Of a stretch of 5,733 nt of DNA, positions 1 through 5,733 are shown one piece after another. The notes below the pieces were generated by a model, which saw only the letters and a program-made list of their open reading frames with translations, searched no databases and was not told the origin of the DNA. How positions within the stretch are numbered: position 1 is the first letter of the stretch; each line of letters opens with the position of its first letter. The position numbers were made by a program, and so were the translations under genes. This DNA comes from Campylobacterota bacterium. Lineage in GTDB: Bacteria > Campylobacterota > Campylobacteria > Campylobacterales > Sulfurovaceae. The DNA is taken from the NCBI GenBank assembly GCA_003646525.1, contig QMKU01000100.1:1-5733 (forward strand), written 5' to 3'.

Positions 1-761
1 AAACTCTTCACCCTAGCTCGCATCTGCTCTTTTGAGTCTTTGACGGTAACTGTATTGAGCATCGAGCCACGGGGATGATTGCCTGCTTCCATAGGAAAAT
101 GAACCATATAGTGCTTGAGTTTTTGTGTCATTTTGACTGTTGATCTCACGCGTTTAGAGGGTGGGAAGATCGAAGGGGTCAACTTCAGTGGTACAGACTG
201 AACTCTTCTCAACTGCCCAGGAGTCGCAACATCATCGATGATGATCACCAGTCTAGGACGCTTGCCTCGAATTATGACGGGAGGGGTTACGGGAGAACTT
301 CTATTTTTGGTATTTTGTATTTGGTCTTCATCCGAAGAGTTCCAGTGCTGTGGAAGCATTTTTGACGGGTTCAAAGTCCCCACTCCGAAATATGTAATCT
401 CTTTCACTGTCTCAGGAGACTTACTGGGTGATATACTCTTCTTGTCGCCAATGAAAGGTTCATCCTTGTATGTTGCTTTCATCGCTTTTTCTCTCTGTGC
501 GCTAATCTTTTGGGCAGCCAAAAATTCTGATTTATTCTCTTTGTTCACCAGCTCCTTAACTAACTCTTTCTTATGAGCATCACCCTTGTAAAAGTAATAA
601 CCTGAGCCACTGACAAAAACCAAAATCATCAGCACCAAGGCTATCCAAAGATCCCTTTTTACCCTACTCTGTGATTTTTTGAGATTTCGCTTTCTTTGAG
701 TTGTTTTTGTATGAGAAACTTTTCTTTTTTTGGGAGTCTTTTTTTGAGGCTGAGGAGGCAT
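1..761 (-). CDS. Divergent polysaccharide deacetylase family protein (YibQ/DUF610-like), 3' end outside the window
   Basis: The first 253 codons are present. Residues 1-36 are strongly basic (15 Lys/Arg, no acidic residue). A membrane segment follows at about 38-58 (core LWIALVLMILVFV), then a polar linker at about 60-165, then the start of the NodB-like domain. That domain shows a buried strand ending in an acidic pair (LVIIIDD, 171-177), a PPSKR turn (200-204) and HFPMEA (221-226), the pattern typical of this family. The likely topology is a single N-terminal anchor with the domain in the periplasm. A role in cell-envelope polysaccharide or peptidoglycan turnover is inferred from the fold; activity is not established for the family. 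The start is firm: an in-frame TAA immediately precedes the ATG and the next Met is inside the membrane segment. No clear Shine-Dalgarno is visible. It lies downstream of ilvC on the same strand, a pairing I recall from other Campylobacterota. The C-terminal part of the domain is missing. Confidence 0.85.
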   Translation of the reverse strand, partial: MPPQPQKKTPKKRKVSHTKTTQRKRNLKKSQSRVKRDLWIALVLMILVFVSGSGYYFYKGDAHKKELVKELVNKENKSEFLAAQKISAQREKAMKATYKDEPFIGDKKSISPSKSPETVKEITYFGVGTLNPSKMLPQHWNSSDEDQIQNTKNRSSPVTPPVIIRGKRPRLVIIIDDVATPGQLRRVQSVPLKLTPSIFPPSKRVRSTVKMTQKLKHYMVHFPMEAGNHPRGSMLNTVTVKDSKEQMRARVKS

Positions 762-779
762 TTAATTCGCTTAAAGTAA

Positions 780-809
780 AGTATAGGTTAGATATTATCA
801 AAAATTCAA
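780..809 (-). promoter_or_regulatory. Candidate sigma70-type promoter of the deacetylase-like gene
   Basis: Read on the minus strand, TTGAAT (809-804) is followed after 18 bp by TATACT (785-780). This would place the transcript start near 773, about 12 nt before the ATG at 761. It would let the gene be transcribed independently of ilvC. The leader is short and no Shine-Dalgarno is visible. An AT-rich inverted repeat (799-805 with 811-817, 5-nt loop) overlaps the -35 box. The match is by eye in AT-rich DNA, so confidence is moderate. Confidence 0.4.
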
Positions 810-833
810 GATTTTTGGTTAGTTTGCTGTATA

Positions 834-898
834 TTTGGGGGTTTGGGTAAAGGAACTTACAAGTGTAAGTGACTGCACCCATCCCCCAAAGATGCAGT
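834..898 (-). other. Nested inverted-repeat element between ilvC and the deacetylase gene (possible structured RNA)
   Basis: TTTGGGGG (834-841) is the exact reverse complement of CCCCCAAA (883-890). Just inside, GGGT (845-848) pairs with ACCC (877-880) across a small internal loop. Within that, ACTTACA (855-861) and TGTAAGT (864-870) form a further arm. A competing stem joins 872-877 with 893-898. In the minus-strand RNA this grows to 8 bp with one G-U pair and an 11-nt loop containing UUUGGGGG. Pairing of that loop with the downstream CCCCCAAA would give an H-type pseudoknot. No U-run follows on either strand, so it is not a standard intrinsic terminator. It starts 17 nt after the ilvC stop. 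I do not recognise it as a known RNA family. Confidence 0.5.
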
Positions 899-914
899 GA
901 AATAACCAAAAAGA

Positions 915-1943
<1,029 letters not shown>

Positions 1944-1946
1944 TTA

Positions 1947-1951
1947 TCCTT
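1947..1951 (-). promoter_or_regulatory. Ribosome binding site of ilvC
   Basis: AAGGA on the minus strand lies 6 nt from the ATG at 1940 and 3 nt from the ATG at 1943. The spacing favours the second ATG, giving a protein starting [10 protein letters not shown]. Confidence 0.7.
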
Positions 1952-1968
1952 GATGAAAAATTTTCGCG

Positions 1969-1974
1969 ATTATA
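1969..1974 (-). promoter_or_regulatory. -10 box of the ilvC promoter
   Basis: A perfect TATAAT (1974-1969, minus strand) would start a transcript near 1962, about 22 nt before the ATG. No good -35 hexamer is seen at the usual distance, which is common in Campylobacterota promoters. The short leader leaves no room for a riboswitch or attenuator. Confidence 0.55.
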
Positions 1975-2003
1975 TCCTAAAGTTTCTTATTGGCATATTA
2001 TGA

Positions 2004-2009
2004 TAAAAT
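2004..2009 (+). promoter_or_regulatory. Candidate -10 box of the NfeD/SPFH operon
   Basis: TAAAAT lies in the AT-rich stretch 1995-2012; TATTAT at 1996-2001 is an alternative. The predicted start near 2016 leaves a leader of about 26 nt. This leader contains AAAGGG (2029-2034), 7 nt before the ATG at 2042. The region is shared back to back with the ilvC promoter. Confidence 0.4.
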
Positions 2010-2041
2010 ATATCACGAACTAATAGTGAAAGGGCATTAGC

Positions 2042-2503
2042 ATGATCGAATATTTAAATGATTCTGTAGTCTGGTGGCATTGGGTCGCCCTAGGGCTTAT
2101 ACTGATCATCAGTGAAATGGCTACGGGTACCTTCATCTCTCTAGGGCTGGGTGTTGCTGGTATCGTCGTGGGACTTATTGACCTTATTGTTCCGATGGGC
2201 TTCACTTATCAGTTGCTACTTTGGATCATTCTCTCCATCTTCCTTATCACGGTGCTCTTCAGATGGTTCAAGGATCAGCCGACTGTTTCTGAGGCAGGGC
2301 AGTCTGACTATCGCTTCGATACACCAGGCACTGTGACTCAGGTCATCCATCCACACAAGAGAGGGAAAGTTTCGTTTGACAGTCCTGTTTTGGGAAATAG
2401 GGATTGGCATGCCAACTCTGACTATGAGTTGGCAAAAGAGGCACGCGTCAAGATCATCGAAGTCAATGGGCAGCTTATTAAAGTTGCTCCACTCAACACA
2501 TAA
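2042..2503 (+). CDS. NfeD-like membrane protein (short form)
   Basis: The protein is 153 aa. Its N-terminal half is hydrophobic, with membrane segments at about 12-28, 31-51 and 56-75. A soluble domain of roughly 60 residues follows, with the pattern of the NfeD C-terminal OB fold: GTVTQV (96-101), GKVSFDSPVLGNRDW (108-122) and ARVKIIEVNGQLIKV (134-148). It lacks the N-terminal ClpP-like protease domain of long NfeD proteins, so it belongs to the short type of E. coli YbbJ. Short NfeD proteins are typically encoded beside an SPFH protein and are thought to partner it in the membrane; the exact role is not established. AAAGGG at 2029-2034 is the ribosome binding site. The SPFH gene begins 13 bp after the stop codon, so the two are almost certainly co-transcribed. 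Confidence 0.88.
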   Translation: MIEYLNDSVVWWHWVALGLILIISEMATGTFISLGLGVAGIVVGLIDLIVPMGFTYQLLLWIILSIFLITVLFRWFKDQPTVSEAGQSDYRFDTPGTVTQVIHPHKRGKVSFDSPVLGNRDWHANSDYELAKEARVKIIEVNGQLIKVAPLNT

Positions 2504-2516
2504 AAAAGGAAATATT

Positions 2517-3377
2517 ATGGAACAATCACTACTTATACTACTTATACTTGCAGCAGGCGTAGTTACCACACTCTATAAGGGGATCAATATCGTACCGCAG
2601 GGAGAAGAGTGGATAGTCGAAAGATTGGGAAAGTTTAGTCGTACTCTTAACCCTGGTCTCAATATCATTCTTCCTTATGTCGAAAAGGTTCGTGAGCGCA
2701 TCAGTACAAGGGATATCATCCTAGACATTCCACAACAAGAAGTGATCACCAAAGACAATGCTGTCATCCTCACCAATGCGATCGCTTTTGTCCGTGTCAC
2801 TAAACCGCAAGATGCTATCTATGGTATCGAAAATTTTAAGCTGGCGATCCAACAACTCATCATGACGACACTTCGTTCTATTTTGGGTGAAATGAAGCTT
2901 GATGAGGCACTCTCCAACCGCGATCATATCAAAGCCAAACTCAAAGACCAGATCATCGATGATGTAGCTGATTGGGGCGTTACAGTCAAATCAGTCGAAA
3001 TTCAGGATATCAATCCTAGTCAATCTATGCAAGCTTCTATGGAGAGACAGGCCGCAGCAGAAAGAGAGAGACGCGCCATAGAAACTACGGCTGAGGGAAA
3101 TAAAAATGCAGCGATTTTGGAAGCTGATGGCAAGCTTGCCGCAGCCGAAAGAGAAGCCAAAGCCCAAATCGCTCTAGCAAATGCTTCAGCCGAAGCCATT
3201 GGGAAAATCTCAGCCTCTATCCAAGGTCAAGAGCTTCCTGCTATGTTCCTCCTAGGTGACCGATATATCAATTCTCTTGAAAAGATTAGCCAAAGTCAAA
3301 ATTCTAAATTTGTTATATATCCTGCCGATCTACAAGCTGCGATCAAGGGAATGCTGGGGAATGCTTTCAAACAATGA
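2517..3377 (+). CDS. SPFH/band 7 protein, stomatin- or QmcA-like (paraslipin type)
   Basis: The protein is 286 aa, a little shorter than E. coli QmcA (about 305 aa). A single N-terminal hydrophobic segment (about 3-20) anchors it. The SPFH domain spans roughly 21-175, with family signatures VPQGEEWIVERLGKF (26-40), NPGLNIILPYVEKV (45-58), NAIAFVRVTKPQDAIYGIENF (within 87-107), LRSILGEMKLDEAL (119-132) and DWGVTVKSVEIQDINP (152-167). An Ala/Glu/Arg-rich coiled coil follows (about 172-235) that drives oligomerisation in the family, then a short C-terminal tail. Such proteins form large rings in membrane microdomains and modulate proteases or membrane proteins; the partner here is unknown beyond the adjacent NfeD protein. 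The start at 2517 has AAGGA at 2506-2510, spaced 6 nt. The frame stays open further upstream inside the NfeD-like gene, but that stretch is shadow sequence. Confidence 0.93.
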   Translation: MEQSLLILLILAAGVVTTLYKGINIVPQGEEWIVERLGKFSRTLNPGLNIILPYVEKVRERISTRDIILDIPQQEVITKDNAVILTNAIAFVRVTKPQDAIYGIENFKLAIQQLIMTTLRSILGEMKLDEALSNRDHIKAKLKDQIIDDVADWGVTVKSVEIQDINPSQSMQASMERQAAAERERRAIETTAEGNKNAAILEADGKLAAAEREAKAQIALANASAEAIGKISASIQGQELPAMFLLGDRYINSLEKISQSQNSKFVIYPADLQAAIKGMLGNAFKQ

Positions 3378-3421
3378 GGCTAACTCAACGAGATAAACAC
3401 CAAAAAGGCTAGCCCGACTAG

Positions 3422-3460
3422 AAACAAAAATCCTGCATCATGTTGGTATTTTTGTTTTTG
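3422..3460 (+). terminator. AU-rich hairpin with T-tract, likely terminator of the NfeD/SPFH operon
   Basis: AAACAAAAAT (3422-3431) is the exact reverse complement of ATTTTTGTTT (3448-3457). Two further C-G pairs (3432-3433 with 3445-3446) form inside if T3447 is bulged. The descending arm merges into T-rich sequence ending at 3459, giving an intrinsic-terminator shape 45 bp after the SPFH stop. The stem is almost all A-U, so termination could be weak. Confidence 0.45.
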
Positions 3461-3484
3461 TATACTTCATTGATAGCTATTTTA

Positions 3485-3493
3485 TGTTAAAAT
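3485..3493 (+). promoter_or_regulatory. Promoter of argF-hemN (extended -10)
   Basis: TGT followed by TAAAAT (3488-3493) is an extended -10 element, predicting a start near 3500 and a leader of about 45 nt. TATACT at 3461-3466, preceded by a T-run, is a second possible -10. No clear ArgR-type operator could be recognised by eye. Confidence 0.5.
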
Positions 3494-3511
3494 ATTCTCT
3501 TTCAATTTTTC

Positions 3512-3529
3512 ACGGCATACCATAGCCGT
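3512..3529 (+). promoter_or_regulatory. GC hairpin in the argF leader
   Basis: ACGGC (3512-3516) pairs with GCCGT (3525-3529). An inner AT/AT pair (3517-3518 with 3522-3523) adds two base pairs if A3524 is bulged, leaving a 3-nt loop. It is the only GC-rich spot in this AT-rich leader and ends 2 nt before the argF Shine-Dalgarno (3532-3536). A role in translation control or mRNA 5' stability is possible but is inference. Confidence 0.35.
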
Positions 3530-3531
3530 AT

Positions 3532-3536
3532 GAGGA
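3532..3536 (+). promoter_or_regulatory. Ribosome binding site of argF
   Basis: GAGGA lies 8 nt before the ATG at 3545 and selects it over the in-frame ATGs at 3530 and 3536. Those two overlap the site itself and have no purine-rich site of their own upstream. Confidence 0.65.
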
Positions 3537-3544
3537 TGGCTCAG

Positions 3545-4477
3545 ATGAGACACTTTTTGACACTCAAAGACTTTAGCAAAGAAGAGATCATGGAGATGAT
3601 CGCACTAGCGCAAAAGATCAAAACACAAACAAAGAGAAAACAATATGTTCCTTATATGGAACATCAAACACTTGGAATGATCTTTGAGAAGAGTTCGACA
3701 CGCACGCGTGTGAGTTTTGAAACTGGCATTTACCAATTGGGCGGTATTGGACTTTTCCTCTCCTCCAACGATATCCAACTTGGACGCGGTGAACCGATGA
3801 AAGATACAGCACGCGTCATCTCCCGTATGGTAGATATGGTGATGATACGGACTTTTTCTCAAGAGAAACTTGATGAATTCGCTACCTACTCAAAGGTACC
3901 AGTCATCAATGGCTTGACGGACGAATATCACCCTGTGCAACTGATGGCAGATTACCTCACGATGATCGAGTATGGAAAAGGGGATCATCCTATCTGCGCC
4001 TATGTCGGAGATGGCAATAATTTGGCACACTCTTGGCTGATGATTGCATCCAAGCTGGGATTTGAATTGCGTATCGCAACACCCAAAGGGTATGAGTGCA
4101 ATGATGAGATTGTTACCGATGCTATGCGCTTCGCCGAAGAGAGCGGTGCAAAGATTATCATTGGAAATGATCCCCAAACAGCTGTTGAGGGTGCTGATGT
4201 CGTCACCACCGACACTTGGGTCTCGATGGGACAGGAGGAGGAGAAAGAGAAGCGTATTGCTGCTTTTGCTGGCTACAAGGTCGATGATACTATGATGCAA
4301 AAAGCAAAATCAGATGCTATCTTCCTGCATTGCCTCCCTGCCTATCGTGAATATGAAGTCAGTGAATCTGTCTTTGAAGCCCATGCTGAGACTATCTTCA
4401 CCGAATCAGAAAATCGTCTTCATGCCCAAAAAGGGGTGATGGTATGGTTGGATTCTCACCGTGAAGATAAAAAATAA
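3545..4477 (+). CDS. argF: Ornithine carbamoyltransferase
   Basis: The enzyme joins carbamoyl phosphate and ornithine to give citrulline in cytoplasmic arginine biosynthesis and normally works as a trimer. The protein is 310 aa, the standard length. The carbamoyl-phosphate loop STRTR is at 51-55, followed by VSFE. HPVQ is at 129-132, the ornithine-side DTWVSMG loop at 223-229, and HCLP with the conserved Cys263 at 262-265. The SMG loop separates it from aspartate carbamoyltransferase. The Cys-containing HCLP argues against the acetyl- or succinylornithine variants. I chose the start at 3545 ([10 protein letters not shown]), with GAGGA 8 nt upstream and the N-terminus typical of the family; an ATG at 3530 would add five residues. 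A biosynthetic role, rather than the catabolic arginine deiminase pathway, is inferred from the absence of arcA or arcC nearby. hemN follows after 26 bp, so co-transcription is likely. Confidence 0.96.
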   Translation: MRHFLTLKDFSKEEIMEMIALAQKIKTQTKRKQYVPYMEHQTLGMIFEKSSTRTRVSFETGIYQLGGIGLFLSSNDIQLGRGEPMKDTARVISRMVDMVMIRTFSQEKLDEFATYSKVPVINGLTDEYHPVQLMADYLTMIEYGKGDHPICAYVGDGNNLAHSWLMIASKLGFELRIATPKGYECNDEIVTDAMRFAEESGAKIIIGNDPQTAVEGADVVTTDTWVSMGQEEEKEKRIAAFAGYKVDDTMMQKAKSDAIFLHCLPAYREYEVSESVFEAHAETIFTESENRLHAQKGVMVWLDSHREDKK

Positions 4478-4492
4478 AATAGACATAAACCC

Positions 4493-4497
4493 AAGGA
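4493..4497 (+). promoter_or_regulatory. Ribosome binding site of hemN
   Basis: AAGGA ends 6 nt before the TTG at 4504. With an in-frame TAA at 4486-4488 and no ATG or GTG in between, this site fixes the TTG as the start codon. Confidence 0.8.
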
Positions 4498-4503
4498 AAA
4501 TCA

Positions 4504-5733
4504 TTGAGCACAATAGACTTAGAAAAATTTAGCAAGTACTCCAAACCCGGACCTCGCTACACAAGCTACCCAACAGCATTGGAATTTGATGAATCTTTTC
4601 CTTATGCAAACTATCTGAGATATCTTGATAGTGGAAAAGAGAAACTCTCACTTTATGTTCATCTGCCATTTTGTCGTTCTGCATGCTATTTCTGCGGATG
4701 CAATGTAGTTTTTACTTCCAAAGAAGAGAAGCTAAGCAGTTACATAGAGTACCTCAAAAAAGAGGTCGATATCCTCGCATCTCATCTCGATACCACACGA
4801 GAAGTGATACAATTTCACTTTGGTGGTGGCACACCAACATTTTATAAGGCTTTTGAGCTTGATGAAATCGTCACCTATATCAAATCCAAGTTTTCCAACT
4901 GGAGTGATGACGCTGAGATCAGTTGCGAAATTGATCCTCGATTTTTCAACGAAGAGCAGATGCAAGTTTTTCAAAAACATGGATTTAACCGTATCAGTTT
5001 TGGCGTACAAGATTTTGACCCAAAAGTACAACAAGAGATTCATCGTATCCAACCCTATGACTTGACCAAGGCCGCTGTCGATCTAGCAAGACGCTACGGG
5101 ATCCAAAGTATCAATATTGATCTCATCTATGGTTTACCCTATCAGACACTAGAGAGTTTCAAGAAAACACTTGAACTTGCCTTCTCTCTACAACCCGATA
5201 GATTGGCTATCTTTAACTATGCCCATGTACCTTGGCTCAAAAAGACTATGCGAAAGTTTGACGAGACAACCCTCCCTACACCTGATGTCAAATTACATAT
5301 TTTCCAATACACTATCGATTTCTTCGAGAGTCATGGCTACAAGATGGTTGGAATGGATCACTTTGCCAAACCAAATGATGAACTCTTCACTGCTATCAAA
5401 AAAGGCGAACTGCACCGAAACTTCCAAGGCTACACCACCAAAGGTGGCGCAAATCTCATCGGTATTGGACTTACAAGTATTGGTGAAGGAGCAGGCTATT
5501 ATGCACAAAACACAAAAGATATGAACCTCTATGAAGAGACTTTAGACAAAGGTCTGCTTCCGTTTGAGCGCGGTATCGAACTCTCCGATGATGACAAGAT
5601 ACGCAAAGCAGTGATTATGGAGTTGATGGCAAACTTCTCTATCGATATCAAGCGAGTCGAAGATGAATTTTCAATTGTATTTCGAGACTATTTTGCTCAA
5701 GCAATGGAAAAACTAGAAGAGTTTGTCGAGGGA
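4504..5733 (+). CDS. hemN: Oxygen-independent coproporphyrinogen III oxidase (radical SAM), 3' end outside the window
   Basis: The enzyme oxidatively decarboxylates coproporphyrinogen III to protoporphyrinogen IX without oxygen, using S-adenosylmethionine and a [4Fe-4S] cluster, in cytoplasmic haem synthesis. The visible 410 residues remain open to the edge; E. coli HemN has about 457, so roughly 45-50 are missing. The N-terminal YTSYPTALEF (19-28) is the mark of true HemN. The cluster cysteines are Cys57, Cys61 and Cys64, and Cys66 completes the HemN-specific CxxxCxxCxC. Also present are Tyr51 (LYVHLPFC), GGGTP (110-114), Glu142 (SCEIDP), Gln169 (SFGVQDF) and Asp206 (NIDLIYGLP). Several match E. 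coli numbering at an offset of about 3. These features distinguish it from HemW-type paralogues, which lack the N-terminal region and the fourth cysteine. The start is TTG, and the next in-frame Met lies past the cysteines. It is probably co-transcribed with argF. Confidence 0.95.
   Translation, partial: MSTIDLEKFSKYSKPGPRYTSYPTALEFDESFPYANYLRYLDSGKEKLSLYVHLPFCRSACYFCGCNVVFTSKEEKLSSYIEYLKKEVDILASHLDTTREVIQFHFGGGTPTFYKAFELDEIVTYIKSKFSNWSDDAEISCEIDPRFFNEEQMQVFQKHGFNRISFGVQDFDPKVQQEIHRIQPYDLTKAAVDLARRYGIQSINIDLIYGLPYQTLESFKKTLELAFSLQPDRLAIFNYAHVPWLKKTMRKFDETTLPTPDVKLHIFQYTIDFFESHGYKMVGMDHFAKPNDELFTAIKKGELHRNFQGYTTKGGANLIGIGLTSIGEGAGYYAQNTKDMNLYEETLDKGLLPFERGIELSDDDKIRKAVIMELMANFSIDIKRVEDEFSIVFRDYFAQAMEKLEEFVEG

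Noticed and set aside
238..576. A 112-codon plus-strand frame opposite the deacetylase gene
   Set aside because: The minus-strand frame carries clear family motifs across this stretch. The plus frame has no ribosome binding site and looks like a complement shadow.
834..890. Reading the G-rich runs near ilvC as a G-quadruplex, or the repeat as an intrinsic terminator
   Set aside because: Each strand has only two G-runs of three or more here, too few for an intramolecular quadruplex. No U-tract follows the stem on either strand.
664..909. An 81-codon minus-strand frame with a TTG start between ilvC and the deacetylase gene
   Set aside because: It overlaps the first 98 bp of the deacetylase gene in another frame, has no ribosome binding site, reads through the inverted-repeat element and shows no recognisable motif. 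Its Lys/Ser-rich end is the shadow of the basic tail.
2376..2516. N-terminal extension of the SPFH protein into the NfeD-like gene
   Set aside because: The extension covers conserved NfeD OB-fold codons in another frame, and an ideal AAGGA precedes the ATG at 2517, where the SPFH membrane anchor begins.
3530..3544. ArgF starting at the ATG at 3530
   Set aside because: It would add MRMAQ before the typical family N-terminus MRHFLTL and has no Shine-Dalgarno upstream, only the GC hairpin.
3890..4300. A 136-codon minus-strand frame within argF
   Set aside because: It lies opposite the conserved catalytic core of ArgF and shows no motif or ribosome binding site of its own, so it is a complement shadow.

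Overview
The window reads as an ordinary chromosomal segment of a Campylobacterota (Epsilonproteobacteria) bacterium, probably a free-living Sulfurovum/Sulfurimonas-type organism. That placement is inferred from the style of the proteins, the AT-rich promoters with a -10 box and weak -35, and the pairing of ilvC with a divergent polysaccharide deacetylase gene. The sequence alone does not prove the genus. I see no tRNA, rRNA, CRISPR array, insertion sequence, integrase or phage gene. Base composition and codon use look even by eye across all the genes.

Layout. On the minus strand, ilvC (ketol-acid reductoisomerase, 915-1940) is followed after about 150 bp by the 5' two thirds of a membrane-anchored divergent polysaccharide deacetylase gene (761 down to the left edge, incomplete). 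The gap between them holds an unusually strong nested inverted repeat (834-898) that can fold as a long hairpin or as a pseudoknot. A roughly 100-bp divergent promoter region (1941-2041) separates ilvC from a plus-strand pair: a short NfeD-like membrane protein (2042-2503) and a stomatin/QmcA-type SPFH protein (2517-3377). These two form a classic two-gene membrane module. A 167-bp gap (3378-3544) carries an AU-rich terminator-like hairpin, a promoter and a small GC hairpin in the leader of the next gene. Then come argF (ornithine carbamoyltransferase, 3545-4477) and, 26 bp later, hemN (oxygen-independent coproporphyrinogen III oxidase, TTG start at 4504), which runs off the right edge about 45-50 codons short of its expected end.

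How the genes fit together. ilvC and argF serve branched-chain amino acid and arginine synthesis. hemN serves haem synthesis under low oxygen, which suits a microaerobic or anaerobic bacterium. NfeD/SPFH probably organises membrane proteins or lipid domains, and the deacetylase-like protein probably acts in the periplasm. The genes do not form one pathway.

I found no convincing new multi-gene system. The items most worth a second look are the folded element downstream of ilvC, a short hydrophobic reading frame without a start codon opposite the argF promoter, the GC hairpin next to the argF ribosome binding site, and the basic N-terminal extension of the deacetylase-like protein.
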